Positions 19,301-29,891 of a DNA stretch of 64,000 nt are shown here, piece by piece. A model generated the notes under the pieces. The model saw only the letters and a list, made by a program, of their open reading frames with translations. It was not told where the DNA came from and did not search any database. The stretch lies in the NCBI GenBank assembly GCA_007449985.2, contig VIIQ02000167.1, positions 1 to 64,000 of the forward strand. Direction: 5' to 3'. Source of the DNA: Desmodesmus armatus. Its lineage: Eukaryota > Chlorophyta > Chlorophyceae > Sphaeropleales > Scenedesmaceae. Every line of letters starts with the position of its first letter. The stretch's first letter is position 1. Made by a program: the position numbers and the translations under genes.

Positions 19301-21691
19301 CTTGTGTTGGGTCTCAACCTGCAGGGTGCAACGGGGGCGCACTTGATGCGGCTCAGTCAGCACATACTTAGGTGGCATCAGCACATAATCAATGATGGAG
19401 CGCTGGGCACTGTCATCGGGTTGACCTGGCGCAGCAGGGCGAACACGTGTGTAGGCGGGCTGGTGTGTGCCAGAGACAAGGCAGGACATGCGATTGTTGA
19501 GAGTGTACAGGCCAGCACTGCGCAAGAAGTCAATGAGAGCAAGGCCTGCAGGGTTGGTCACGGTCTCCCCCCATCGGCCAATGTGCTGGTTGTCTTCAGA
19601 AGCAGAGCCCACTCGGCTGTTCAGGTCTCCCATGATCACAACCTCACCGCACTGCTTAAAACGCTCCACATCTGCGGCAAGTTGGTTGTAGGACTCAGTG
19701 GCAGCAGCGACAGTATCCAAGGCACTGGGGGGCAGGTACACACAGCCAACAAACAAGGGACGTTCCCTCCGGCGGTGGCTGTCAATCTCTAGCCAAATAC
19801 TTTCAGGGACAGCAGTGTCAAAGTGTGTCTTAGTGACAGGTCCCAGCATACGGGAAACATAGAAACCTACCCCCCCACCTTGTTGGTCCTGTCTGGGCTT
19901 GCTGATGAATGTGTAGCCAGAGATGTCATGTGGCTTGCATTTCCCCTCCCATGTTTCTGTCATCCCAAGGACGTCAAGGTCGAGGTGGCGGATGATGGCT
20001 TCCACTTCCACTGTTGTAATTGCGCTAAGGCCACATGCATTGACATGTCCCATGTTTACCCCGCCCTGTGTCCATGCTGTGTTAGCCGCTCGCACCAAAC
20101 CAGCAGCATGCCTGCGGCGCCTACGTGCATCTGCTCGGGCTGCTCGTTGTGTTGGGTTAGTGGGGTTGGGTTGGCGAGGGGTGGTGGCAGGTTGGGATTG
20201 TTGGTCTTGGTCCTGGCTTTCCGGTGTTCGGCCTGCATCGGAGGGGGCAAGGGGGGCTCCAAGGGCAATCAATTTATCACGGAGGTTAGAGGGGATACGA
20301 GCATTTGCAGGCAGAACATGGCGCAGCGCCTCTGTGACGCTCATCAGCTCAGTGTCATCATCAGTGTAGCACACCCTGTAGTTGTATGGCAGGCTCTCAC
20401 GGGGGTCTAGGCTGATGACACCATAGCATGTGCCATGGCCAGGGAACCTCTTGCGCACCACGGTGTTATCAGGGATTCTCTGAGGCAGTCGCTGAGGGGT
20501 TGTCTGCGTTGCTGCCTCTGGTGCCAGGTGCTTGCCATGTTGGAGCAGTGGTCTGTGATGTGTTTTGGGGACCTCCCACCAGCTGTGTGCCATGCTCTCA
20601 CACACTTCTTGCACAGTCATGCTAGATGGGAGTGTACATGTAGTTAAAAAGCTGACAGTGTATGCGGCAGCAGCGTCCTCCCCTACAGCAGGGAGGGCCA
20701 CTCCCCAGTGCTTGTTCCGGCCAGATTTCAGCATGACTACAACACTGCGCTTAGGCATGCCCTGTAGTGTTACGGGGTCGCTGGAGCGAGGTGGCGGAGT
20801 AGCCAGCTGTTGCGACTGTGTGGGCAGTGTGCTGTCAGCAGTTGAGGGGGTAGCCATTTCATCCAGGTCAGTAAGGGCAGCAAAGCGGTTAGTTTCAGCT
20901 GGTGGTGTGGTTTGTTTGGGTAGGGTATGCCCGTCCTCACACAGCACTACACGCCAGCCTAGGACAGCTCGAAGGGTGTGAGCTACTGCATCCCTGTTAC
21001 TCTTCAGGGCCTGTTGGTATGCTGCTGGAATACCAGCCAGACGCACCCTGGTGGCAGAGGTGGTGTCCCGCTCAGCAGTGTTGCCCAGCCACTGTGTCCG
21101 ACCCATAGCAAGGGCAGCCAGAGCAGTAGTGAGCCCAGAGTGCATGTTGTTCACCTGTCTTCCAGCATTCGCCAGCAGCATCCGGAATTGTGTGCCATCA
21201 TGGTCGATGACCATCTCACTTCTCACGCCGAAGATGACAGCATAGAGGCCGTAGGTGGGGCCGCTGTGGGCGGGCCTGTGCAGATTACTTCCTGCAGGGG
21301 CAGCAGCACGGGCACGGGGGGCAAGAGGGGCAGGCCGGGGAGCGAGGGGGGCAGGACGGGGGGCCAGAGGGGCAGACGGAGCACGCATGGCAGCACCGGG
21401 GGTTGGGGCGGGCGTCTGTAAAGTGTTTGTAGGTCTAGGCATGCCATCGCAGTGTACACGTTGCCACCCGCCCTGCACGAAGACATATGAGGCATAATCA
21501 GGGCAAGGGGGGGCAGTGGAGGGGCCAACACCAAATTGTGGGTCAGTGATTGTCCGGCGCTGGCCATTGATAAGCACATAGTACGTGGGAGCAGCCGGGG
21601 CAGGGCCACAGGACCGCAGGCCAGCCGCACGCTGGGCAGCCTGGGTCCCTGTGGCCCTGCTGCCCTGCGCTGCTTGGCATGGCGTCTGCAT
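16325..21691 (-). CDS. LINE polyprotein: Tudor-like insert, APE endonuclease, reverse transcriptase, zinc knuckle
   Basis: 1788 residues. Residues 1-400 are Pro/Ala-rich with PAPLAPR repeats near 110. About 408-468 is a Tudor-like segment (KRFPGHGTCYG, then YRVCYTDDDTE). About 545-805 is an APE-type endonuclease with LGMTETWEG, VVIMGDLNSRVG, IIDYVLMPP and LSTSDHFPVW. About 1145-1480 is the reverse transcriptase with FVDIEKAYDTVW (motif A Asp), GFRPGRSSVDNI, GWEQGDTLATTMFN and LLYADDLAGV (catalytic YADD). Near 1690-1715 is a C-x2-C-x8-H-x4-C knuckle (CPSCKQHAETPTHFLLECPAY). No RNase H motif was recognised. The element would nick its target and reverse transcribe its RNA at the nick. All catalytic motifs look intact. 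The ATG at 21691 may not be the true start, since upstream sequence is ambiguous. The L1/I-like knuckle suggests those clades, but a tree is needed. Confidence 0.92.
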   Translation of the reverse strand: MQTPCQAAQGSRATGTQAAQRAAGLRSCGPAPAAPTYYVLINGQRRTITDPQFGVGPSTAPPCPDYASYVFVQGGWQRVHCDGMPRPTNTLQTPAPTPGAAMRAPSAPLAPRPAPLAPRPAPLAPRARAAAPAGSNLHRPAHSGPTYGLYAVIFGVRSEMVIDHDGTQFRMLLANAGRQVNNMHSGLTTALAALAMGRTQWLGNTAERDTTSATRVRLAGIPAAYQQALKSNRDAVAHTLRAVLGWRVVLCEDGHTLPKQTTPPAETNRFAALTDLDEMATPSTADSTLPTQSQQLATPPPRSSDPVTLQGMPKRSVVVMLKSGRNKHWGVALPAVGEDAAAAYTVSFLTTCTLPSSMTVQEVCESMAHSWWEVPKTHHRPLLQHGKHLAPEAATQTTPQRLPQRIPDNTVVRKRFPGHGTCYGVISLDPRESLPYNYRVCYTDDDTELMSVTEALRHVLPANARIPSNLRDKLIALGAPLAPSDAGRTPESQDQDQQSQPATTPRQPNPTNPTQRAARADARRRRRHAAGLVRAANTAWTQGGVNMGHVNACGLSAITTVEVEAIIRHLDLDVLGMTETWEGKCKPHDISGYTFISKPRQDQQGGGVGFYVSRMLGPVTKTHFDTAVPESIWLEIDSHRRRERPLFVGCVYLPPSALDTVAAATESYNQLAADVERFKQCGEVVIMGDLNSRVGSASEDNQHIGRWGETVTNPAGLALIDFLRSAGLYTLNNRMSCLVSGTHQPAYTRVRPAAPGQPDDSAQRSIIDYVLMPPKYVLTEPHQVRPRCTLQVETQHKLSTSDHFPVWFTLPHPVHRSPPPTFWQPKPNTYKLTLPKTALTQEDWEQREAYPKALEEHFEDFPELLTKLKDDVAAGTMQPSTACEKAKALICERINAAVDATIGFGRPRRHPSSRVPIVRTRAVKDAVKDRDMAAADLLEISTTDPLNTAAIATAQVQVKEAQASLKATVTEARQRHTDRLIAEVDSCRRGNDGKGMWKALKALGGSRDSTRTGPAALRNPNGAGLVTDAQGICEILANHYEQVSSTSTHYRNDDFDAQHRATIEAQVKEHLEQTSFTEEGPAGLSQPIAEEEVQAQCHRLNNNKAPSPLDNIQNELLKYGGNALTPHLTSFFQMQFEYEMKAKTCGVITPIYKKGDPIEAKNYRPITLGSAIDKLYNLVINGRIMTFLEDNDKLHDGQQGFRPGRSSVDNIYMLKTCLDARCQQKLDTYLLFVDIEKAYDTVWRAGLLWHLWQKGITGKMFRVLANMVDNTPTKIMYNGAFSRVMHPDMGWEQGDTLATTMFNVYIDSVLHQVWEEHEGIPVPVRSGETAAKLTALLYADDLAGVTSTPEAMQRLVDSTRAALTKWQLRASVNPTDTSKTAIMKVLGGCASARRSAAAATRMDSSAQTYKWGDITIPQVTSYKYLGVTINNTNTWDDHFEARMKSGTKAAAAQRKVLTQVRLPAHLRKLTLTTIVQPVVTYAAQVWAQPIQSLRKKLDSWQMGLTTRAFHCPANTSHICLQQELGLFPLHVTCDTLAIRYWHHLENTPTDRLLYKIHTAWSGKYHPWGQNMQRLLTEYNIDTSTPKEVSKANFKGHVEARAINYLRSYWTQPPRNLGGSVHSRYMADIGIGELTPRRPKLRTYLHTLTTTPHLESCRAASLFMHFRLETLPLNAFHSHTRHRETAAARNARQLCPSCKQHAETPTHFLLECPAYSIPRSMPHIADCIADAQASPTQAPWRQLLNQPLMANYILRAWDIRRAALAGREANGGSSMALTPGPAADITGEQ

Positions 21692-21774
21692 TGTCCTGTG
21701 GTCCTGAAGTTAGGAACATGGGGCTCATAGGCAAGGGGGCTAGGGGCTACCGCAGTCATTCTGCACACCACGCG

Positions 21775-22310
21775 GCGGGGCACACAGCATGGGGTGAGGA
21801 GTTAGAGGTCACAGGATCGGCCAGGCGGCTGACTTCTGAACACCCACACCATACCAAGGCTGCAGCATGGAAGTGCAGAGGACTGCTGGGTGGCTGCTGT
21901 TAGGCTGCTGCTGGCTGTTGCTGCAGTTGGGGGCTGTGCACACTGTCGCATGTACGTCTCTGGGGGACCATCTGCAGAGTCTGTCAGCTGGGATTGGTGC
22001 AGTTGGCAAGGCTGCACAGGTAGACACTCTGTACACCAAGCAGCGCAGCACACAGCACAGGGTGAGGGATTAGAGGTCACAGGATCGGCCGAGCGGCTGC
22101 CATCTGATCACTCGACACCATGAGGGCTGGAGCATGGTCAGGCAGAGGCTGCTGGTGGGCTGCTGTCGAGCTGTTGCTGGCAGTCGCTGCAGCTGGGGAC
22201 TGAACTCTGTCATAGGGCTGTCTCGTTGGGGCCAGTGGGTAGGAAGACCACCTGCTGTGGAATGGAGACCATCTGCTGATCAGGTGCAGTTGGCTAGGCT
22301 GCACATACCA
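21775..22310 (-). repeat. Two tandem ~268-bp units upstream of the LINE ORF
   Basis: GGTCACAGGATCGGCC occurs at about 21808 and 22076. Flanking blocks (CACACAGCA-GGGTGAGG, GCATGG-CAGAGG-CTGCTGG, GTGCAGTTGGC-AGGCTGCACA) repeat in the same order, with moderate divergence. The units sit directly 5' of the LINE ORF on its own strand. Confidence 0.75.
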
Positions 22311-24531
22311 GTGGTCGCATCTGTTGTGTGCACTTTAACGTTTGAGCTGTCTATCTGTCGTCACAGAGGCGGGCGGGTTGCATTGCCCTGTGCTGGAGGA
22401 CTCCTCCTTAGCACCTCCCCCTGGGATCCCATTTGGACTGGGGTTATCGTTGTGTACAGCTGTGATCTGCAGCGCTCATATGAAGTGTCTGCTTCGTCAT
22501 GCTCGGTTGTTGTGCATATGGGCAATTTTGTCTTGCCCGCCCATCTTGGACCTGGTGGGGCATGTGTGGTAAACCCTTTCGCACCGTCAACGCTGGTGCC
22601 TGCCAGCTGGCCATGCTGCCGTTGCATCAGACTGCAGTGTAGTTGTGAGCTGTGTCTGCTGAGATACACTCAAGTGTAATGCAGCCTGGGTTGCTGCTGC
22701 TTCAGCTGAAGACGGCGTTATTGGCAGTGTTACAAAAAAAAACATACAAGTCCAAAGGTCATGACAGTTGAGCTAAGGAATGCCAGCAACAGTGGCTGGC
22801 CTAGAGCAATCCCACCAGGTTTCGGCCGCCGCGGCCGCAAGCTGCCACCCACATTCTAGGCTTCCCACACTGCACCGCATTTGCAGGCGCTGTTGCATGG
22901 CGCGGTGATGTCAGTAGGCAATCTGATTTGTTGGGGTGCACTGTTTCAGCACCCAAGCCTGCCATGACCATGTTTCATGCATCAACCCTGTGCAGTGCAC
23001 GCACGGCTTGCACAAACAGCCTTGCCACGTGCACACAGTTGGGGTGCGCCACCCAAAACAGCACTGTAAAACTCCTTTTTGCTACGATTAACCTAGGTAC
23101 ACAGCACAATCCGCCACTGCAGCACCCGAACCACTGAACCAAGGCTTCCATGCATGCCCTGCTGTCTGCCTTGGTCGTTTGCAGCAGGCAGGGCCGGAAG
23201 GAAGGATGCCAGAGTCGCAACATGATCATTGCCGCAGTGGCACAAGCATGTACGGCATTGTGTGCATGCCCAGCACACACGCACCAGTGGGAGTGCACTG
23301 AATCCTGCAACACGGCAGCAGTAGTGTGACAACCATCCACCCAACTCCTAACGGCTGCTGATGCGCCAATTATAGGCCAGACATCTGTCACAGATGTGAG
23401 TCCAGCACAGTTGTGACAACAATCCACCTGACGGCTGCTGAGGCGCCATCTTCCAAGGCCAGGGACAACCCTGGATCCAGCACAGTTTGTGGCTGCTGCC
23501 AACAGTGGCCTGCTGCCAAGCCATGCGTGCCATGCAAACTGTCCTGCAGGAGTGTGGGTGCAGTGTGCGACGGAGCACAGCGCAGGACACCTGCATGGTA
23601 TGCAGCCCGCTGTCACATCGTGCTGGCCCTGCAACAGCAGCAGTCCCTGCCACACCGCTACACTAGGCTGCATGGGCTGCCAAAACTGCTGGTGTCAAGC
23701 TGCGAATGCTGCCGTCCTGCTGTTGACCACACTGCAGTCATAAAATAAAAGAAGCGCCAAACGTCACATGATACATGAGAGGTGCACCCAGGCAAAACAT
23801 GATATGCACCAGGAGGCCCAGCGCATGGCACATCGTCCCGGCCCGGCCGTACCCTCATGGAAGAGCCTAGTAGGGCTTGTTGCAACTTCCCTACCCGCTG
23901 CAGCAACTATCAAGCAGCTGTCTGTCCTACCCTAACCAAATTGGAAGCAGAAGCAAGGCACAATCCAACAAACATGAAGCAGCATGATCATCAGAGCTGC
24001 AGGTAGTCAACAGCACCAAACCATCACAAACACCACTCAGCCAGTCACTCATGCAGCACAGCGCTGCAGCAGGTGCCAGATCATATCGGCACTGCTTGGT
24101 CAACAGTCACTGTTGACATTGAGTGGAGGGTAATTCTACAGCCCCCTTTCACCACCCCTGATTGAGCAACTCTGCTTGTATCATCATCAAGCAGGGCCTG
24201 CTCTGTACTCCCTTCGTCTCAAAAAATATGTGCTATCCTGTATCTGCCTGCACCTACAGCTTCACTACAAGCAGGAGCCAACAGAAAGCCTCAAAGAAGC
24301 ACATAAGCAAGCTGTAAAACCATGCATCCTGTAGCTGCCAAGTTTCCCAAACGTCCATCCACACAATTATCGACGCAGCAATCAGCACAGCCCAAGAACC
24401 AGAACATGCGCACAAGCCAGCCGGTGCGCACAGCACCAGCAGCAGCAAGCCAAACACCATGCATGCTTTGACCACCGCGCATCGCCCACGCGCTCTCTCC
24501 ATGCACATGCAGGGTCAGCACAGTGCGAGAA
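22311..24531. other. Region between LINE and MYB gene
   Basis: Downstream flank of the MYB gene (minus strand). No gene recognised. A TTACA followed by A9 at 22728-22741 reads as TGTAA on the minus strand, but it lies 1.8 kb from the MYB stop. An 87-bp direct repeat occurs at about 23322-23490, with TGTGACAAC and GGCTGCTGATGCGCC-like blocks, and includes a short perfect palindrome (ACATCTGTCACAGATGT) near 23381. Confidence 0.4.
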
Positions 24532-27500
24532 TCAAAACACGCGCGGCAGCTTGATGCCTGGCTGCTCTATCAGCAAGTCCTCCTGGGCGTCAGGCAAGCT
24601 GCGCTCCCGCTTTACCCCCAGCACACCTCCTCCTGCTGCCGCCCCAGCACCAACTGCAGCCCCAGGGGAGCACAGGCCCCCATGCAGCAGTGCGGCTGTG
24701 CTGGACAGTCCTGCAGGACTCAGCAGCATGTCCCCCAGCTGTGCTGACTGCCGTGGGCCCAACAGAACCTCCAGGATGGACGCAAAGTTGGCGTCATGCG
24801 CACCCGCAGGCGCACCGCTGTTGTGCGCGCCATGCGCGCTGTCCTGCAGGAGAGGGGGTGGTGCAGGCAGCCTGTCTGTCTGGCGCTGCTGCAGGTCTGG
24901 CAGCTCCGAAGGGTCCATGCATGCCCAGCCCTTGACCCGCTGGCGCTCCTGCCGGTCCTGTCGGCGCTGCTGCTGCTGGTCTGGGCCACAGTCGGCCTCC
25001 GCTGCTGCGTGGGCAGATCCAGATCCCCCCGCATGTGCTGTTGAGGACGCGAGCCATGCGCAGATGCCCTGCGCACACACGCCTGCTTGGACTGCTGCTG
25101 CAGAGTCCATCAACTGCTGCAGGGCTCCTGTCAGGGGGCTGTCCACACTGCGGGGACTGAACAGACTGGCTGCTACTGCACCTGGCAGTGGCGGCTCAAG
25201 CTGCAGGCCTTGCCAGCCACTGCCCTTGGCTCGCTGGGATGCCTCTGTGCTTTGGCTCTGGCTGGTGTGACCACCCCATCCCGGTACAGGCTGCTTCACC
25301 GCACCCCCTGCCGCTGCTGCTGCGGCAGGGGCGTTGGCTGCCTGCGCTGCAGCCCCACTCTCCCAGCCTTGGTTTGCATGGCTTGCAAATGGGGAGTTGA
25401 CCCCGCTGTGCTGAGCCTGCAGGCGGCTGCTGTCAGGCAGGGGTGCTGAAGACACCGACGGCTGCTGTTGCTGCTGCTGCTGCTGTCGAGCCTCCTGAGC
25501 GCTACCAGCCCAAACTGCCTGCAAGTGTGGGTAGTCCTGGTTGCACAACTGACCGTCATCCTGCTGCTGCTGCTGGACGCCGGCAGTGGGGTGGCCAGTG
25601 TTGTAGGTTTGCGCCCACCCAGTGCCTCCTGGTGTTTGCCTGCTGCCTGCAGCCTGGTGAGCATAGCGCACAGCACACACAGTGCAGCTGCAACAGGGAC
25701 AGCACAGCACAGCGCAGCAGCACAATACGAGGGCATGCAGGTCAGCATGTGCGCATACTGCAGTTGCATAGAACCAGACTCCCAACGGCGCCTAGACAGC
25801 ACTAAACAGTGCATAATTCACAGGAAACAAAGCTGCTGTGGTTCTGTAAGTTGCATGACAGACGTGCCGCCTCAGGCTGCATCAGCTGCACAGGCTGACA
25901 GTAGTGCAGTCATGGGGAACTACTTACTTGCAGCCAGGAGCGTGGCCCGCAGGTTGGTATGCTGCTGTGGTTGCAGCCAGCTCGCTGTGCGCCCCACTGT
26001 CTGTTGGGCTGCTGCCCCTCACCCCCTGCTGCTGGTAGAACGTACCCCAGGAGTGCAAGCCGCCATACCCGGCAGCAGCAGCTGCCTGCATGCTGGCATC
26101 TGGCATGCCTTGGCTGCTGTGGCTGAACCAAGAGTGGTGGGATTGGCTGGTGCCTCTTGCTGCTGCTGCCCTGCAATCGCCCTCTCCGTCATGCCCTGGG
26201 TCCTCGTGCTTGACCACACCTTCTAGCATGCTGCTGCTGCTGAGCTGCTGCTGCTGTGTGGTCCCAGCATGGCCCCTATCTGCTGCTGCAGCAGCAGCAC
26301 CTCCCGCCTGCTGGCTGTAGAAGCTTGAAGCCAGGCCAGACATCGTCCCTTGTGCTGGGCTTGCACTGTGTGGCGCCAACAGAGGCACCGTCATGCCCAT
26401 GCTGCTGCCTGGGCGGCTGCTGCTGTGGCGGGACATCCCCTGGCTCTCCGACCCTGCTGCTGCTGCTGCGGCAGGCGGATCGTACTCTAGCGCAGAGCCA
26501 GGGCGTGTCTGGATGCTGTTGCTGCTGCTGCGGTGGCCATGCAGGGCCCCGTACGGCTCCAACAGCTTGAGAGGGTCAGCACCATGCGGTGTGAAGCCGC
26601 TGGGTGCTGCCAGGCCGCCGCCCAACGTGTTGCACAGCCCAGTGAGACTCGGCAGGCAGGACCAGATGCTGTCCTGACCCGCTGCAAGCATACTGCCGCC
26701 CATGTTCCCGCCAAAAGCGCCGCCAGGCTGGTGGCCGCTGGGGTGCAGGTCACTGGCTAAGCCCAGGCTGGGCATGAGGGGCTCCATGCTCCCTGGTGCT
26801 GCCCCAAAGGGCCCAGCAGGGGCCTGTGAGGAAGGTAGGCCTGGCCACACCTCCTGGGGACCGAGGGCTGCTAGCACCTCAGGGGGGAGGGCAAGCCCCC
26901 CCAGCACAGCAGCTGCATCAAAGGCAGCTGGGCAGGGCAGGCCGCTGCGCTGTCCTGTGCTGCCCTCGACCCCAGGGAAGCGTGGGGTGAGACTGGGCGC
27001 AGGGACAGGGGAGGCGGGGTCAGCAGCCGAGGCGCCCTCTGCTGCTGCTGGGGTGGGCTGCCTTGCGGCTGCTGTGGCAGCAGCAGCACCACCGTCGGCC
27101 TCTGCAGCAGCCACCGCCTCAGCTGCTGCACTTGCTGCTGCTGACCCCTCGGCTGTGAGGGTCGCTGCGAGAGGCAGTGTGGTGGTGAGGCCGGCGTGGT
27201 TGGGGTGCGGCAGTGCCAGGGGGTGCAGCTCTGAGTCTGAGTTCTCCAGGAAGTCCTTCTCTGCCCTCAGCACAGCCCTCAGGGTGCGCTCAGTGAGGCG
27301 GCCCTCATCCATCAGCTGCGCCCAGGGCGCCGGCAGCTCCTGTGATTGAGAAATAAATAGCGTGTCGGTGCGGGATAGTTGTGATGAAAAGAGAGAGTAT
27401 GGGGATGTGCGTGCTTGCAGCGTACATTGAAGTGTGATGTTGCCCTCAAAACTACTGCATGCATTGAGGTGTGCTGTTGCTCCACTGAACAACACTGCAT

Positions 27501-29150
27501 GTTGGGCCTTACTGGTTCAAGGTTGTGGATGGGGGCCATGTTCGCATATGTTTTATGTGCAGTCTGGTGTACTGTCTACGCTGTATTATACTGTGTTCAG
27601 CTGTACTGTACTGTACTGTACTGCGCTGTACTGTACTGGCTCACCTGTGTGTCGTACAGGCGGGCCACAGCGATGAGGAATGCGTCCACGTTCTCGCCCT
27701 CCTGGCAGGTCTGCTGCTGCATGTACAGCCACAGCACGCCGCGCCGCTTGTGGGGAGCCCTGCAGTGAGTGGGTGGCAGGGGGGGGCGGGGTGTGGGGGG
27801 TGTGTGTGTGTGGGGGGGGGGGCAGCAGTGGGTTGAGTTCAGGCGGGTCCCCTGGAGACAAGGGTTGCTGTGGGGTGTTGAGCTGCACTGCAGGTGGTTG
27901 GCGGAGAGATCTATCAATGACAACAAATAGTCACTTGCAGCCGGGGTCCAGCAGCAGTTATGCACCGACATGAAGTCTTGGGCTGTCCACATTCCTAAAT
28001 GGTCAAGCCAAGTTTGTCTGGCCGCTAATAATGCTGTCATGCTGCAGGGGTGACATCTTGGAACTGGCTGGAGGAAACAGCTGCATGTGTGTGCACACTG
28101 ATTCAAATTAAAATATCACGTGCTGTCATGCCTGCCGTGTCCAGTGAGTGACTCACTTGGAGCGCAGGGTGGCGTTCCAGAAGTTCTTGATGGAGTTCTC
28201 TGTGCGCCCTGGCAGGCGCTTGGTCATCTTGGACCAGTGGCTGCCCACCACTGCGTGGCACTGCGCCAGCAGGAACTCCTCCTCAAAGGACCAGTTGCCC
28301 CTGTGGGGGGAGGGGGGGGGGGGTAGCGCAGGGCGCAAGACAAGCAGCAGTAGGGCAGGGTCAAGGCAGGGCATTGTGGTGTGAGATGAATGCCTATCCT
28401 AGTTGTGACAACACAGGAGAGGAAGACCTGCATCGATAGCAGCCATATGTGTGGCAGGGAAACTGGCTTTCAAGCTCAAGCAGTACAGATCACACACTTG
28501 AATTATCCTTTCGCCCCTGCCTGGTGGGGTTTTCACCCCCCACCATCTGCTGCGACCCACATGGTGCATGGTCCAAGGCACCCCCCTCTTCAGACCCCTA
28601 CGTACTTGATGATGCCTGGTTTCATGTGGTTGAGCCAGCGCTCCCTGCACTGCTTGCCCGTCCTGCCAGGCATCTCCTCTGCTACCTTGGCCCAGTTCTT
28701 CTCACTGCCCCACTTGTTCACAAGGTAGGCCAGCCTGTCGTGCTCCTCAGGGGTCCAGCGATTGAGCGTGCGCAGCTTGGGGCCCCTGGAACGGCCTGAC
28801 TTTGCGCTGCCCTTGCTGCGGCGGACGGGTGCTTCGCTCGCATCGCTATCATCCGAAGGCTGGTCAATGTCAGAGTCCGAGTAGCGCATGCTGCCGTTGC
28901 CTGAATCGATGTATCTGCTGAAGTTAATGTCGTTCTTTGTGCTCATCTGCTGCATCAAGCAGCCTGCAAGGGATGGCGGGGATGGCATCAGCGGGTGGTC
29001 AAGCTGTGTTGACAGGCTGTTGAATAGCAGGCCTGAAGGCAGTTCATGCAAACTGTCCTTGGCTGGAACCGTTGGCTGTGCTGTGGCTGCAATGGGTGCC
29101 AGCACAGTCAATTGCTGACCCAACCACCCTCCAAGCAGTACTGCCAACAA
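24532..29150 (-). CDS. R2R3-MYB transcription factor with long low-complexity C-terminus
   Basis: Exons (minus) 29150-28606, 28300-28157, 27759-27645, 27339-25928 and 25642-24532 join in phase to about 1108 residues. The first Myb repeat is NRWTPEEHDRLAYLV, then NWAKVAEEMPGRTGKQCRERW. The second is GNWSFEEEFLLAQCHAVVG, then HWSKMTKRLPGRTENSIKNFW. The spaced Trp residues and GRTENSIKN-WNAT resemble plant MYB98/115/118-type proteins. Exon 3 (HKRRGVLWLYMQQQ, DAFLIAVARLYDTQ) and the start of exon 4 (LMDEGRLTERTLRAVLRAEKDF) are helical and uncharacterised. The remaining ~800 residues are Ala/Ser/Gly/Gln-rich, as in activation domains. It should bind DNA in the nucleus; targets are unknown. The N-terminal Met is uncertain; a later in-frame one (MQQMSTKND) is possible. 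The exon 5 acceptor was chosen by phase. Confidence 0.85.
27597..27640. repeat. (CTGTA)n microsatellite at MYB intron 3 donor
   Basis: About eight CTGTA units, one imperfect, end within a few bases of the MYB exon 3 donor (GTGAGCC on the minus strand, 27644 leftward). Confidence 0.85.
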
Positions 29151-29891
29151 TGCTCGGCTTGCAGAGCGAACAAAGTATGGGCACGGTGCTTGCGCATATC
29201 AAGGACGGGCTATCGTCTGGGCGCTGTGTCCAATGAGCAAGCATCTCCAGCGCACTGCACTGCCTTGTACTCGCCAGCTTTCTCAGCCCTGCCTGGGCAT
29301 GATCAAGCCCAAGATGCACTGCTCACCATCATGAGATCAAGGTTTCAACCCTTTTGGTCTTCTCTCTGGCGGGCTGCACGAAAGCCTGACCTGTTGGCCA
29401 ACTCTTCTTTCAGACGCGTCGTTGGGCTCAGGCACACATACGTATGATGTTCAGCTTTATCGAGCTCAATGAGAGTATCTGGCAGTCTCGAACATGCCTG
29501 TCCACGGAGCAGGCTGGTTGAACAAATGAAGCAACTTGGCTGCAGGCCCCAAAGACTCAGCTACGAACTTTGAAACAAGCCTTTTTCACATGATCTATCG
29601 CATAGGCCTGGCTTGCTGTTGCCCTGCCTCAGCTGTCACACAAGCTTGAGCCCCGCATGTCATTATGTAATCAGGGGGACGCATGGGAGAGGAGAGAGAT
29701 CGCTCCTTCAACGGCCAGCCAAATCAAACTACGGCAGTGCGGCTTCCCAGCACGTACGCTGCCATAGCATGGCAGCACCTCCATCACCACACTCAAGCCC
29801 ACACTCGCCTGACTGGACGTTGCAAACAAGGGATGCCTTGACTTGCTGAAGATAGTTGTCTGCACCTTGATTTGCTTGATTGCGTCACAAC
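29151..29891. promoter_or_regulatory. Shared divergent promoter region, MYB and UPF1
   Basis: The MYB start (29150 or slightly inside) and the UPF1 ATG at 29892 point away from each other with about 740 bp between. I see no other gene here. No clear TATA box could be assigned. Confidence 0.5.

Larger units (their letters stand above)
15927..22310 (-). mobile_element. Non-LTR retrotransposon (LINE), apparently intact
   Basis: One long minus-strand ORF carries endonuclease, reverse transcriptase and a C-terminal CCHC knuckle. Downstream lies about 400 bp of 3' UTR ending in a pentanucleotide microsatellite (15927-15953), in place of poly(A). Upstream are two 268-bp tandem units (about 21775-22310) that look like 5' monomers. 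The ends are inferred: I could not find a convincing target-site duplication. The ORF is free of stops and frameshifts over 5.3 kb, which suggests recent insertion. Confidence 0.8.

Noticed and set aside
17942..20410. Several plus-strand frames of 90-195 codons over the LINE
   Set aside because: They lie antisense to the endonuclease/RT ORF and show no family motifs.
23381..23397. Perfect short palindrome as a regulatory hairpin
   Set aside because: Only about 7-bp arms inside a diverged direct repeat; expected by chance at this scale.
24551..25270. 239-codon plus-strand frame opposite the MYB C-terminus, and similar long frames at 26702-27349
   Set aside because: Antisense shadows of a GC- and CTG-rich exon. 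The minus frame continues through phase-consistent splicing into the Myb repeats.
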